From Myxococcus fulvus (GTDB taxonomy: Bacteria; Myxococcota; Myxococcia; Myxococcales; Myxococcaceae): a DNA stretch of 64,000 bases. The DNA is taken from NCBI RefSeq assembly GCF_900111765.1, contig NZ_FOIB01000002.1:434001-498000 (forward strand), read 5' to 3'. Shown here piece after piece: positions 44,480 to 54,291 of the stretch. The translations under genes were made by a program, and so were the position numbers. The notes under the pieces are model-generated. The model did not search any database, had not been told where the DNA came from, and was given only the letters and a program-made list of their open reading frames with translations. How positions within the stretch are numbered: the first letter of the stretch is position 1; each line of letters begins with the position of its first letter.

Positions 44480-44884
44480 TTAGAGGAAGTCCTTGGTGAA
44501 GGCGTGCGGCAGCAGCTCGCCCAGGGTGTAGCGCGCCTCGTCCCCGCTCGGGGAGCGGCTGCGCACGGGCAGGTTCGGCCCCGCGAACTCCGCCATCACC
44601 TGTCGACACATGCCGCACGGGGGCACGGGCGCCGCGGGGTTGGCCACCACGGCCACCGCCACCGGCTGCTTGCGCCCCTGGGCCACGCCCGCGGCCAGGG
44701 CGTTGCGCTCGGCGCACACCGTGAGGCCGTAGGTCGCGTTCTCCACGTTGCAGCCCGCCACCACGGAGCCGTCCGCGTAGAGCACCGCCGCCCCCACGGG
44801 GAAGCGGGAGTACGGCACGTGCGCCCGCTCGCGCACCCGGGTGGCCTCCTCGTACAGCCGCTCCCAGGCAATCTCGTCCGCCAT
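44480..44884 (-). CDS. cdd: Cytidine deaminase
   Basis: It converts cytidine and deoxycytidine to uridine and deoxyuridine in pyrimidine salvage. The 134-residue length fits the small homotetrameric form. The catalytic zinc site is CAERNAL (Cys and Glu) plus PCGMCRQV, and the substrate loop GCNVENATYGLTVCAER is complete. The ATG at 44884 is preceded by GGAGGAGGG; a longer in-frame extension has no such site. The product would feed the pyrimidine phosphorylase encoded at 47980. It is in the same operon as the amidohydrolase downstream. Confidence 0.93.
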   Translation of the reverse strand: MADEIAWERLYEEATRVRERAHVPYSRFPVGAAVLYADGSVVAGCNVENATYGLTVCAERNALAAGVAQGRKQPVAVAVVANPAAPVPPCGMCRQVMAEFAGPNLPVRSRSPSGDEARYTLGELLPHAFTKDFL

Positions 44885-44918
44885 GTCGCCCTCCTCCAAC
44901 AAGGTGCCGCGGGTGGAC

Positions 44919-45263
44919 TCAGCCCGGCTCGCCGGCCAGCCGCCGGTCGTCCAGGTGGCGGGCAATGGCCAGCTCCGCCTCCACCGGCAGGTCCACGAAG
45001 CGCACGTGCGCGGCGGGCCCCTGCGGGCCGTTCGTCACGTGGAGCACCTCGCCGCGGGCCTCGACCTCGTCGGGGAGGATGGGGAGCTGGAAGCGCACCT
45101 CCACCTGGGCCCCCGCCTCCAGCCCCGGCCCGTTCCAGGCGCAGCCGCCAATGGACAGGTCGCCCTCACGTGTCTCGAACTCCGCCGAGCTTCCCACCCG
45201 GCGCACCTTCAGGCGCATGGGAATCCGGGGGGAGTCGCGCCGGTCCTCGGCCTTGTCGCTCAT
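44919..45263 (-). CDS. PilZ domain protein
   Basis: A 114-residue protein that is essentially a single PilZ domain, which binds cyclic di-GMP. The RxxxR-type motif is RRDSPRIPM near the N-terminus and the second motif is DLSIGGCAW (D-x-S-x-x-G). The protein may therefore link c-di-GMP level to an output such as motility or matrix. The start at 45263 follows GAGAGGA; upstream ATGs at 45284 and 45308 lack ribosome binding sites. It lies 34 bp upstream of cytidine deaminase, possibly by chance, since the functions do not match. Confidence 0.82.
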   Translation of the reverse strand: MSDKAEDRRDSPRIPMRLKVRRVGSSAEFETREGDLSIGGCAWNGPGLEAGAQVEVRFQLPILPDEVEARGEVLHVTNGPQGPAAHVRFVDLPVEAELAIARHLDDRRLAGEPG

Positions 45264-45723
45264 CGAGTCGTTCCTCTCGGCCATCGCCGTTCCAGTCCTG
45301 CCACTCATGCCCGCGTCACCGTCGGAAGCGCCCGAGGGACGGCCCGCCTCCGGAGACACCCTCTCCGGAAGGTGCGCATCCACACCCGCTCCGCTCGAAT
45401 GACCGCTGGCATCCGTTGAAGTCCCGCCGGGGCACACCCCGGCATGCGGCGCTCTCGAGGGCACGTCACGGGCCCGCCCGGCCGCGCCAGGAAAAGCCCT
45501 GTGGGGAGGTCGAAGCCCGGGTGTGGCTTCCACTCCCAGGCCCCCCGGCGAACGGCTCTCAGCGCGTCCGTCACGTGTTCCTGAAGCACCATCTGCCGCC
45601 CATCATACGCTTGCCCACCCGCCGGGGAGGCGCCGATTTTCATGGGTGACGCGGGTTTGCCCCAAGAATGTCTTGTACCGGGAGTGAGACGCCTTGCGCC
45701 CCGCGTCGAAGCCACGGGCCCGC
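45264..45723. other. Gene-free stretch with one hairpin
   Basis: No gene is supported in these 460 bp; long antisense frames here are compositional shadows without any recognisable domain. A perfect inverted repeat GCCGGGG-CACA-CCCCGGC at 45426-45443 could be the terminator of the SET-domain gene, which is transcribed into this region. The promoter for the PilZ gene should also be here. Confidence 0.4.
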
Positions 45724-46134
45724 TCAGGGAGGGACACCCTGGCCCCGGGAGTCCCACCACTCCTCGCCGTAGCTGATGAAGATCTGCTCGCCGGGGTGGA
45801 TGTCGCGGAGGGCGTAGAAGGTGAAGAGGTCCCGGTCCACCGCGCGGTAGTAGGCGGCGCTGGGCTCCTTGGCGTGGTTGTAGAGCATGCCGTAGCCCAG
45901 CACGAGCGCGACCCAGTCCCCCGCGGGCTGCTGCTCGCGCTCGCCCCAGCGAATCTGGAAGACGTAGTCGTCGAGCGGCGGGTGCCGCGTGTGCTTCTGC
46001 AGCACCTTGAGGTAGCGACACTCCTCGATGAGCTCGCCGGCCTTGATGAATTCGTCGGTGAAGACGCCGTAGCCCCACTCGCAGGGCCGGACCTTCACAC
46101 CCGGATGCAGATACAGCGCTTCGCCCGTGTTCAT
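45724..46134 (-). CDS. SET domain protein (putative protein-lysine methyltransferase)
   Basis: A 136-residue protein consisting almost only of a SET domain. GYGVFTDEFIKAGELIEE is the N-terminal SAM-site motif, LGYGMLYNHAKEPSAAY is the N-H-S/A motif, and LRDIHPGEQIFISYGEEWW is the C-terminal catalytic Tyr motif. SET enzymes methylate lysines in proteins. In bacteria the substrates are mostly unknown. It is the smallest kind of SET protein, with no pre- or post-SET region. It is 67 bp downstream of tetR on the same strand. Confidence 0.87.
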   Translation of the reverse strand: MNTGEALYLHPGVKVRPCEWGYGVFTDEFIKAGELIEECRYLKVLQKHTRHPPLDDYVFQIRWGEREQQPAGDWVALVLGYGMLYNHAKEPSAAYYRAVDRDLFTFYALRDIHPGEQIFISYGEEWWDSRGQGVPP

Positions 46135-46201
46135 GCGCCCCTGCCGTTGGCGCGCGCGAAGATGCCTCTTTCCGGGGCGGAGGTGAAGACCGGAGCGAGG
46201 C

Positions 46202-46810
46202 TCAGGTCGGCCACGCCAACAGCGACGTCCGGGCCACGCGCCGCAGCGCTTCGCGACTGGCCCCGGTGGCGGCCTGCACGGCCATGCCCTGCGTGACGGT
46301 GGTGAAGTAGCGCGCCAGGTCCGCGCAGTCGACGTGCGCGGGGACGTCGCCCTCGCGCTGGCCCTGCTCCAGCCGCTCGCGCAGGGCCTGCTCCCCCGCC
46401 GCGCGCCGGGCGGCCAGCTCCCCCTGGATGGGCGCCGCGTCCGCCCCGCTCACCAGCGCGCCCTGCACCGTGATGCAGCCCTTGGGCTCGCGGGGCAGCG
46501 TCTGCGCGTCCGCCAGCCCCAGCAGCAGGTGCTCCACGGCGGCCCTGGCCGTCGGCTTCGCGAAGGCGTCGCGGTAGAGGCACAGGTGGCGCTCGACGTA
46601 GCGGTCCAGCGCCTTGCGGAACAAGGCCTCCTTGTTGCCGAACGCCGCGTAGAGGCTGGGGCGGTTGATGCCGAGCGCCTCCGTCAGGTCCGACAGCGAG
46701 GTGCCCTCGTAGCCCTGCCGCCAGAACAGGCGCAGCGCACGGTCCAACGCCTCATCCACGTCGAAACCCCGGGGACGCCCCACCGGGGCGGCTGCCGTCT
46801 TTGGTTTCAT
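46202..46810 (-). CDS. TetR/AcrR family repressor
   Basis: A 202-residue repressor. The helix-turn-helix is in ALRLFWRQGYEGTSLSDLTEALGINRPSLYAAFGNKEALF, the classic TetR_N pattern; the remaining helices are the ligand-binding domain (the TetR_C_33/YcdC-like QREPKGCITVQGAL-type motif reads LPREPKGCITVQGAL). It is divergent from an SDR gene, the common arrangement for a repressor of a redox or detoxification enzyme. Three matching palindromes (46809-46822, 46861-46874, 46936-46949) lie in the shared control region, one of them over its own start codon, consistent with autoregulation. The ligand is unknown. Confidence 0.9.
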   Translation of the reverse strand: MKPKTAAAPVGRPRGFDVDEALDRALRLFWRQGYEGTSLSDLTEALGINRPSLYAAFGNKEALFRKALDRYVERHLCLYRDAFAKPTARAAVEHLLLGLADAQTLPREPKGCITVQGALVSGADAAPIQGELAARRAAGEQALRERLEQGQREGDVPAHVDCADLARYFTTVTQGMAVQAATGASREALRRVARTSLLAWPT

Positions 46811-46822
46811 ACCGTTCGATAC
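46809..46822. promoter_or_regulatory. Putative TetR operator O1 (imperfect)
   Basis: ATACCGTTCGATAC is an imperfect version of the GTACCR-NN-YGGTAC palindrome seen twice downstream. It overlaps the first codon of tetR, where binding would block translation or transcription of the repressor gene. Confidence 0.45.
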
Positions 46823-46860
46823 TAATCCCCTTGACCCGGACCGGCCAGGGCTCCATATCT

Positions 46861-46874
46861 GTACCGGCCGGTAC
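46861..46874. promoter_or_regulatory. Putative TetR operator O2
   Basis: GTACCGGCCGGTAC is a perfect 14-bp palindrome. Just before it, TTGACC and CATATC with 17-bp spacing form a weak candidate promoter for the SDR gene, so the operator would sit at the transcription start. Confidence 0.65.
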
Positions 46875-46935
46875 GAATTCAACGCGTGCGACTCGCGTGT
46901 CCCGCGCGTAGCGCGCCCGGCGTGCGTCCAATTCA

Positions 46936-46949
46936 GTACCATTTGGTAC
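46936..46949. promoter_or_regulatory. Putative TetR operator O3
   Basis: GTACCATTTGGTAC is a perfect inverted repeat (6-bp half-sites, 2-bp spacer) with the same GTACC-GGTAC ends as O2, 75 bp downstream of it and 23 bp before the start codon of the SDR gene. Confidence 0.65.
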
Positions 46950-46972
46950 ACAACCCCTGAAGGATGACGAAC

Positions 46973-47722
46973 ATGTCGAAGAAGCTCGCAGGCAAGGTGG
47001 CGCTGGTGACGGGTGGTTCGCGGGGCATCGGCGCGGCGACGGCACGGGCGCTCGCGCGCGAGGGAGCGGATGTGGCCATCAGCTACGTGGCGTCGGCGGA
47101 GAAGGCGCAGGCGCTGGTCCGGGAGCTGGAGTCCGAGGGGGTGCGGGCCGCGGCCTTCAAGGCGGACCAGGCGGTGGCGGCGGAGGCGGCGAAGCTCGTC
47201 CAGGCCGTCACCGAGCGCTTCGGGCGGCTGGACATCCTGGTGAACAACGCGGGCGTGGCGACGCAGAGCCCCATCGACAACGCGCAGAACGACGTGGCGG
47301 CGCTGGACCGGCAGCTCCAGGTCAACGTCACGGGGGTCATCGCGGCCATCCGAGAGGCGGCGAAGTTGATGGGCGAGGGAGGCCGCATCATCACCGTGGG
47401 CTCGAGCATCACCGGCCGCGTCGGCATGCCGGGCATGGCGGACTACACGGCGACGAAGGCGGCGGTGGTGGGCTACAGCAAGGGCGTGGCGAGGGACCTG
47501 GGCGCGCGGGGCATCACCGTCAACGTGGTGCAGCCGGGCTTCACGGCCACGGACATGTCCGCGGGGCTGGAGCCGCACAAGCCCGCCATCAACGCGACCA
47601 TCCCCCTGGGCCGGTTCGGACGGCCCGAGGAGGTCGCCGAGAGCATCGTGTTCCTCGCCGGACCGGGCGCCTCGTACATCACGGGCGCCGTGCTCGACGT
47701 CGACGGCGGCCAGGGCGCGTGA
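46973..47722 (+). CDS. SDR family oxidoreductase controlled by the divergent TetR
   Basis: A classical SDR of 249 residues. It has TGGSRGIG in the nucleotide-binding loop, NNAG, and the catalytic Ser in ITVGSSITG with Tyr and Lys in DYTATKAAV, plus the C-terminal LDVDGGQGA. It resembles 3-oxoacyl-ACP reductase-like enzymes, but the substrate is not defined. The start at 46973 is chosen because GAAGGA lies 8 bases upstream; the ATG at 46964 overlaps that element. The gene is divergent from tetR, and two perfect palindromes lie in its promoter region. A hairpin follows its stop. Confidence 0.88.
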   Translation: MSKKLAGKVALVTGGSRGIGAATARALAREGADVAISYVASAEKAQALVRELESEGVRAAAFKADQAVAAEAAKLVQAVTERFGRLDILVNNAGVATQSPIDNAQNDVAALDRQLQVNVTGVIAAIREAAKLMGEGGRIITVGSSITGRVGMPGMADYTATKAAVVGYSKGVARDLGARGITVNVVQPGFTATDMSAGLEPHKPAINATIPLGRFGRPEEVAESIVFLAGPGASYITGAVLDVDGGQGA

Positions 47723-47736
47723 GCTCGGTGGAGTAA

Positions 47737-47775
47737 AGCAGCCCGGTGGCCCGCGCGGTCCGAAGCCGGGCTGCT
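47737..47775 (+). terminator. Putative terminator hairpin after the SDR gene
   Basis: AGCAGCCCGG (47737-47746) is complementary to CCGGGCTGCT (47766-47775) with a 19-base loop, starting 15 bases after the SDR stop. There is no T tract. The rest of the 257-bp gap to the phosphorylase gene holds nothing recognisable. Confidence 0.45.
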
Positions 47776-47979
47776 CGGCGCAGGTGCCCTGCCCCACATC
47801 ACCCAGCAGCGGACGCGGGGTCCATCAGCGAGCCCTGGAAGACGGCTGCGCGCGCCAAGCTCCGGCCTATCGCCCACTCGCAGGGACGCCCCCATCGGAG
47901 GCACCCTGCCTCACGCGCTCTCGCGAGGCCACAAACGGTATCGGTGGGGGCGAACCACCGCGGAGCGCGCCCCTCCCAC

Positions 47980-49284
47980 CTACTCCACGCGCTCGCGAAC
48001 CAACGGACGCGGCGCGGGAGCGGCATCACCGAAGCGATAGGCCGCGAGCAGCCGCGCCTTGACGCCCTCGACGGGCGCTTCGTCGTTGTAGTGCACGCGC
48101 ACCACGGGCTCGCCCTTCTTCACCGCCTCGCCCGTCTTCTTCAGCAGCGTGAAGCCCACGGCCGGGTCGATCTTGCTGTCCACGCGCTGCCGGCCCGCGC
48201 CGAGCGCCACGCCCGCCAGGCCCACGCCCTCCGTGTCGATGCCCGTCACGAAGCCATCCCGCGGCGCCACCACGTCCACCGTGGCGCGCGCCTGCGGCAA
48301 GAGCGAGTAGTCGTCGATGGAGCGCGGGTCTCCACCCTGCGACTGGACGATCTCCTTCAGCTTGCGGATGGCGCTGCCGTCCTCCACCGACTTGCGCAGC
48401 TTCTCGCGCGCCTCGTCCACCGTGGCGGCCTTCTTGCCCAGCACCAGCATCTCCGCCGTCAGCGCGTAGGTGATTTCGGTGTAGTCCTCCGGCGCGTCGC
48501 CGCGGAGCATGTCCACCGCCTCCATCACCTCCAGCGAGTTGCCCACCTTGCGGCCCAGGGGCTGGTCCATGTCCGTCAGGAGCGCCACCACCTTGCGCCC
48601 CATCTCCGCGCCCAGGCCAATCATCGTCTTCGCCAGCGTGCGGGCGTCCTCGTCGCGCTTCATGAACGCGCCGCTGCCCACCTTCACGTCCAGCACCAGC
48701 GCGTCGATGCCCTCCGCCAGCTTCTTGCTCATGATGGACGACGCAATCAGCGGGATGCAGTCCACCGTCGCCGTCACATCACGCAGCGCGTAGAGCTTCT
48801 TGTCCGCGGGCGCCACCTGCGCCGTCTGGCCAATCAGGCAGCAGCCCACCTCGCGCACCAGCCGACGGTACTCGGCCGTGGACAGGTTCACGTTGAAGCC
48901 CGGGATGGACTCCAGCTTGTCCAGCGTCCCACCGGTGTGGCCCAGACCCCGGCCCGAAATCATCGGCACCGGCACCCCGCACGCGGCCGCCAGGGGCGCC
49001 AGGCTGAGCGACACCTTGTCCCCCACGCCGCCCGTCGAGTGCTTGTCCACCTTCACGGCCGGGGTGTCGGACAGGTCCAACACCTCGCCCGAATTCAGCA
49101 TGGCCCGAGCCCAGGCCCCCAGCTCCCGGGAGTCCAGCCCCCGGAAGAAGACGGCCATGCACATGGCCGCCATCTGGTAGTCCGCCACCGTTCCCGCCGT
49201 ATACGCCTGGATGAACGCGGCGATGTCCGCCGGCTCCAGCCGGCCTCCATCCCGCTTTGCCTTGATGAGCTCGTAGGGTTGCAC
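47980..49284 (-). CDS. Thymidine/pyrimidine-nucleoside phosphorylase
   Basis: It splits thymidine, deoxyuridine or uridine with phosphate into base and (deoxy)ribose-1-phosphate. The 434-residue protein matches the DeoA/Pdp family: KHSTGGVGDKVSLSLAP (phosphate loop), the GRGLGHTGGTLDKLESIPGF signature, and DVTATVDCIPLIASSIMSKKLA. The C-terminal domain has VRVHYNDEAP. The start is a GTG at 49284, where similarity begins (QPYELIKAKRDGG). It is divergent from the nucleoside-uptake operon with a 78-bp gap. The deoxyribose-1-phosphate made would need the mutase at 56514 and the aldolase at 58715. Confidence 0.92.
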   Translation of the reverse strand: MQPYELIKAKRDGGRLEPADIAAFIQAYTAGTVADYQMAAMCMAVFFRGLDSRELGAWARAMLNSGEVLDLSDTPAVKVDKHSTGGVGDKVSLSLAPLAAACGVPVPMISGRGLGHTGGTLDKLESIPGFNVNLSTAEYRRLVREVGCCLIGQTAQVAPADKKLYALRDVTATVDCIPLIASSIMSKKLAEGIDALVLDVKVGSGAFMKRDEDARTLAKTMIGLGAEMGRKVVALLTDMDQPLGRKVGNSLEVMEAVDMLRGDAPEDYTEITYALTAEMLVLGKKAATVDEAREKLRKSVEDGSAIRKLKEIVQSQGGDPRSIDDYSLLPQARATVDVVAPRDGFVTGIDTEGVGLAGVALGAGRQRVDSKIDPAVGFTLLKKTGEAVKKGEPVVRVHYNDEAPVEGVKARLLAAYRFGDAAPAPRPLVRERVE

Positions 49285-49362
49285 GGGGACTGCCCATACC
49301 AGGAACGAGGCCCCCCATGCACTTCCGCGAAAGGCGCCGCCGCATCTGGTAGATAGCCAGCC

Positions 49363-50546
49363 ATGATGCTTCGCCTCCAGGTCCTCGCCCTCACGGCCCT
49401 CCTGTGCGCCTGTTCCAAGTCCAAGGAGGAGTCGCCCCCCGCGGGCGCTCCCGCCACCTCCCAGCAGGCGGCGAAGAAGCCCCTCCCCGTCGGCCTCGTC
49501 ATCGACGTGGGCGGCCGGGGTGACCACTCCTTCAACGACGCAGCCCTGCGCGGCCTGGAGCTGTGGGCCGCCGGCAAGCGCTACGAGGGCGGCAAGTACG
49601 TGGACGCTGGGCCGGACGAGGTGCGCAAGTCGCTGCCCGGCCACCTGTCCTCCATCGCCGCCACCCTGAAGCCGCTGCCCATCCAGCCCGTCGTCCTCCA
49701 GAGCAAGGCCCAGGAAGACTACATCCCCAACCTCCAGTTGCTCGTGGACCGGGGCTCGCAGCTGACCATCGGCAACGGCTACCTGCTGGCCAACGCCGTG
49801 CGCACCTCCGCCCAGGAGAACCCGAAGGCGAGATTCCTGCTCATCGACAGCCAGGTGCTCGACTCGCAGGGCAAGGCGCTGAAGCTGCCCAACGTGCGCA
49901 CCGTCCTCTTCAAGGAGCACGAGGGCAGCTTCCTCGTCGGCGCGCTGGCGGGCCTGGTGACGAAGACGAACAAGGTGGGCTTCGTGGGCGGCATCGAGGT
50001 GCCCCTCATCCAGCGCTTCGAGGTGGGCTACCGCGCGGGCGTGAAGACGACGAAGCCCGAGGCCGCCCAGGCCCTGATGTCCGTCTACACCGGCAGCTTC
50101 AACGACATGGCCGCCGGCAAGCAGGTGGCCCAGGACCTCATCGCCAAGGGCGCGGACGTCATCTTCCACGCGGCCGGCTCGGACGGCATCGGCGTCATCC
50201 AGGCGGTGAAGGAGGCGAGAGCTGCGGGCAAGAGCGTCTATGCCATCGGCGTGGACTCGGACCAGTCGCACGTGGCGCCGGAGGCCATCCTCACCTCCAT
50301 GCTGAAGCACACGGACCTGGTCGTGTACCAGACGGCCAAGGACCTGGTGGACGACAAGTTCACCGCCAGCGAGCAGGTGCTGGGCATCAAGGAGAACGGC
50401 GTGGCCATGGCCGAGGTGCGGGTGGACTTCCCGGGCAAGGCGGAGGCGCTCCAGAAGGTGGAGGCCTTGCGCCAGCGCATCATCTCCGGCGACATCCAGG
50501 TGCCTTCCGTTCCGGCGGACCTCGCCTCCTTCCAGGCCGCCGCCCC

Positions 50547-50550
<4 letters not shown>
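49363..50550 (+). CDS. BMP/PnrA-family nucleoside-binding lipoprotein
   Basis: A 395-residue lipoprotein (signal ending in LLCAC) of the BMP/Med family, the substrate-binding component of nucleoside ABC importers such as PnrA and BmpA. Diagnostic parts are VGLVIDVGGRGDHSFNDAALRGLE, the middle LVGALAGLVTKTNKVGFVGG, and the ligand-binding AKGADVIFHAAGSDGIGVIQAV...YAIGVDSDQ. The conserved Asp and Phe around DHSFND bind the base. It is followed directly by the ABC ATPase and two permeases, and divergent from the nucleoside phosphorylase, so nucleoside uptake is well supported. Confidence 0.92.
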
Positions 50551-52065
<1,515 letters not shown>

Positions 52066-52073
<8 letters not shown>

Positions 52074-53211
52074 GCGCACGCGGCAGGCCCTGCCGTCGGT
52101 GCTGTCGGTGTTGTTGTCGCTGGTGGTGTGCTGGCTGCTCATCGCCTTCACGCGCGACGAGGGCGGCCTCGCCACGGCCACGGCGGCGTACCTCCAGATG
52201 CTCTGGGGCGGCGTGGGTGACTGGCCCCGCTTCCTCTTCGAGGACGCGCCGGCCACCGTGCTCACCCGTCCACTGGGCGAGGCGGCCATGAAGGCCGCGC
52301 TGCTCACCTTCACCGGGCTGTCGGTGGCGGTGGCCTTCAAGGTGGGCCTGTTCAACATCGGCGCGCAGGGGCAGATGCTGCTGGGCGCGCTCGCGGCCGC
52401 GGTGGTGGGCGCGCACGTGGCGCTTCCCTCGGTGCTGCACATCCCCGCGGCGCTCCTGGGCGCGGCGCTGGCCGGAGCCGCGTGGGCGGGCATCGCCGCC
52501 CTGCTGAGGCTCTACCGGGGCGTGCACGAGGTCATCTCCACCATCATGCTCAACTGGGTGGCGCTGCGGCTCGTCGACAACTGGCTCGTGGTGGGCCCGC
52601 TGCGCGGCACCGCGGAGGCCGGCGCCTCCATCACCGGCACCGCCGAAATCCACCCCACCGCGGCGCTGCCGCGTCTGCTGGGCGACGCCTCGCGACTGAA
52701 CCTGGGCTTCGTGCTGGCCATCGTCGCCGCGGTGGCGGTGTGGGCGTGGCTGACGCGCACGCGCTCGGGCTTCGAGACGCGCGCGGTGGGCCTGGGCGAC
52801 GAGGCCGCGCGCGCCGCCGGCATCCCCGTGGCGCGCAGGGCCGGACTCGCCATGGCGCTGGCCGGGGCGCTGTCGGGCCTCGCCGGCGCGGTGCTGGTGC
52901 TGGGGACCGAGGGCCGCTACCCGGGCACGCTGGGCGCGCCCTACGGCTTCGACGGCATCGCCATCGCGCTCATCGGCAACAACCACCCGCTGGGCGTGGG
53001 CGCCGCGGCGCTCTTCTTCGGCGTGCTGCGCGCGGGCGGCACGCGCATGCAGCTGCTCGACGTGCACAAGAGCTTCCCCGAGCTCATCCAGGGCCTCGCG
53101 CTGCTCTTCGTCGCCGGGCGGCTCATCTGGCTGGCCGTGCTGCGCCGCCGCGCCGCGCCCGCCCCCGTCGCCTCGCCCGCCGCGCCCACCGCGCAGGTGC
53201 CCCATGCGTGA
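52066..53211 (+). CDS. Nucleoside ABC transporter permease 1
   Basis: A 381-residue inner-membrane permease of the BPD_transp_2/YufP kind with about ten hydrophobic segments and the conserved FNIGAQGQMLLGALAAAVVG and GVHEVISTIMLNWVALRL stretches. It forms the channel with permease 2. Its ATG overlaps the ATPase stop by 8 bp. The C-terminus is a Pro/Ala-rich tail (APAPVASPAAPTAQVPHA) encoded in the first unit of a 79-bp triplicated segment that runs into the next gene. The stop overlaps the ATG of the first mini-ORF (ATGCGTGA). Confidence 0.92.
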
Positions 53212-53290
53212 GGTCCTCCATCGGCTTCTGTTCGCCACGGCGGACGCCGCCTCGCCCGCCGCGCACACCGCGCAGGTGCCCCATGCGTGA
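53204..53290 (+). CDS. Mini-ORF 1 (28 residues) made by the junction duplication
   Basis: This reading frame starts at an ATG overlapping the permease 1 stop and ends at the TGA in the next repeat copy. Its first ~15 residues (MREVLHRLLFATADA) copy the N-terminus of permease 2, and its last part (TAQVPHA) copies the C-terminus of permease 1. It is probably not a functional protein but a relay frame for coupled translation from permease 1 to permease 2. Confidence 0.35.
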   Translation: MREVLHRLLFATADAASPAAHTAQVPHA

Positions 53291-53369
53291 GGCCCTCCAT
53301 CAGCTGCTGTTCGCCACGCTGGACGCCGGGCCCGTCGCCGCGCCCACCGCGCAGGTGCCCCATGCTTGA
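53283..53369 (+). CDS. Mini-ORF 2 (28 residues) made by the junction duplication
   Basis: A second chimeric frame, MREALHQLLFATLDAGPV...TAQVPHA, starting at an ATG overlapping the mini-ORF 1 stop and ending at the TGA that overlaps the permease 2 ATG (ATGCTTGA). It has the same structure as mini-ORF 1 with a few substitutions. Translation is possible by coupling; a protein function is unlikely. Confidence 0.35.
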   Translation: MREALHQLLFATLDAGPVAAPTAQVPHA

Positions 53370-54291
53370 GGTCCTCCATCGGCTGCTGTTCGCCACGCTG
53401 GACGCCGCTCCGGCGCTCGTCTTCGCCGCGCTGGGCGCGGTGCTCTCCGAGCGCGCGGGCGTGGTGGCCGTCGGCGTCGAGGGCATGATGCGCGTGGGCG
53501 CCTTCTGCGCCGCCGTCGCCGCGCTCGTCATGCCCACGCCCCTGGCCGTCGTCATGGGCATGCTCGCGGGCGCGGGGCTCGCGGCGGTGCATGGATTCCT
53601 GTGCATCCGCTGGCGCTCGGACCAGGTGGTGTCCGGCATCGCCCTCAACCTGGTGGCCCTGGCCGGCGGCACCTTCCTGCTGGAGACGCACTTCGGTCCC
53701 AACGGCACGCCCTCCATCCAGCAGCTCTCCACCTGGGAGCTGCCGGGGCTGTCCTCGGTGCCCGTGCTGGGCGCGCTCTCCGGCCACGCCGCGCCCACGT
53801 ACCTGGCGCTGCTGCTGCCCGTTCTCCTGCAGCTCGTCCTGACGCGCACGCCGCTGGGCCTGCGCCTGCGCGCCGTGGGCGACAAGCCCCACGCGGTCGC
53901 CACGCTGGGCCTGTCCGTCCCCGCCCTCAGGTGGGGCGCGGTGCTGGGCGGCGGACTGCTCGCGGGCCTGGGCGGCGCGGTGCTCTCCACCACCGTGCTG
54001 GACCGCTTCGAGCAACACACGCCCGCGGGCCTGGGCTTCATGGCCCTGGCCGCCATGGTCTTCGGACGCTGGACGCCGCTGGGCGCCTTCCTCGCCGCCG
54101 CCTTCTTCGCCTTCGGCAACGCGCTCAGAATCGGCCTCGCCTCCAGCGCCCCGGGCCTGCTGGACGTCGTGCCCCAGGGCGTCCTGCTCGCCCTCCCCTA
54201 CGTCCTCACCCTCGTGGTCCTCACGCTCCAGGGACAGCGCAACAGCACCCCCGCCGCACTCGGCGTCCCATACGAGCAGGAGTCCCGCTGA
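53362..54291 (+). CDS. Nucleoside ABC transporter permease 2
   Basis: A 309-residue permease of the BPD_transp_2/YufQ kind with eight to nine hydrophobic segments. The conserved part is LSERAGVVAVGVEGMMRVGAF near the N-terminus and DQVVSGIALNLVALAGG after it, pairing with permease 1. The ATG at 53362 is in the third repeat copy and overlaps the stop of mini-ORF 2; it is the only copy whose frame stays open. Last gene of the uptake operon (BMP lipoprotein, ATPase, permease 1, permease 2). Confidence 0.92.
   Translation: MLEVLHRLLFATLDAAPALVFAALGAVLSERAGVVAVGVEGMMRVGAFCAAVAALVMPTPLAVVMGMLAGAGLAAVHGFLCIRWRSDQVVSGIALNLVALAGGTFLLETHFGPNGTPSIQQLSTWELPGLSSVPVLGALSGHAAPTYLALLLPVLLQLVLTRTPLGLRLRAVGDKPHAVATLGLSVPALRWGAVLGGGLLAGLGGAVLSTTVLDRFEQHTPAGLGFMALAAMVFGRWTPLGAFLAAAFFAFGNALRIGLASSAPGLLDVVPQGVLLALPYVLTLVVLTLQGQRNSTPAALGVPYEQESR

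Larger units (their letters stand above)
53170..53406 (+). repeat. Three 79-bp tandem copies spanning the permease stop/start junction
   Basis: Units 53170-53248, 53249-53327 and 53328-53406 each contain GCGCAGGTGCCCCATGC (at 53191, 53270, 53349), the stop of the preceding frame, an overlapping ATG, and the start of the permease 2 coding sequence (CTGTTCGCCACG). Copies differ at a few positions. The period of 79 is 1 modulo 3, the same as the +1 frame offset between each stop and the overlapping ATG, so every copy ends one frame and opens the next. Confidence 0.92.

Noticed and set aside
45305..46078. 257-codon minus-strand frame over the gap 45264-45723
   Set aside because: It overlaps the SET-domain gene in another frame and its unique part has no recognisable domain or ribosome binding site.
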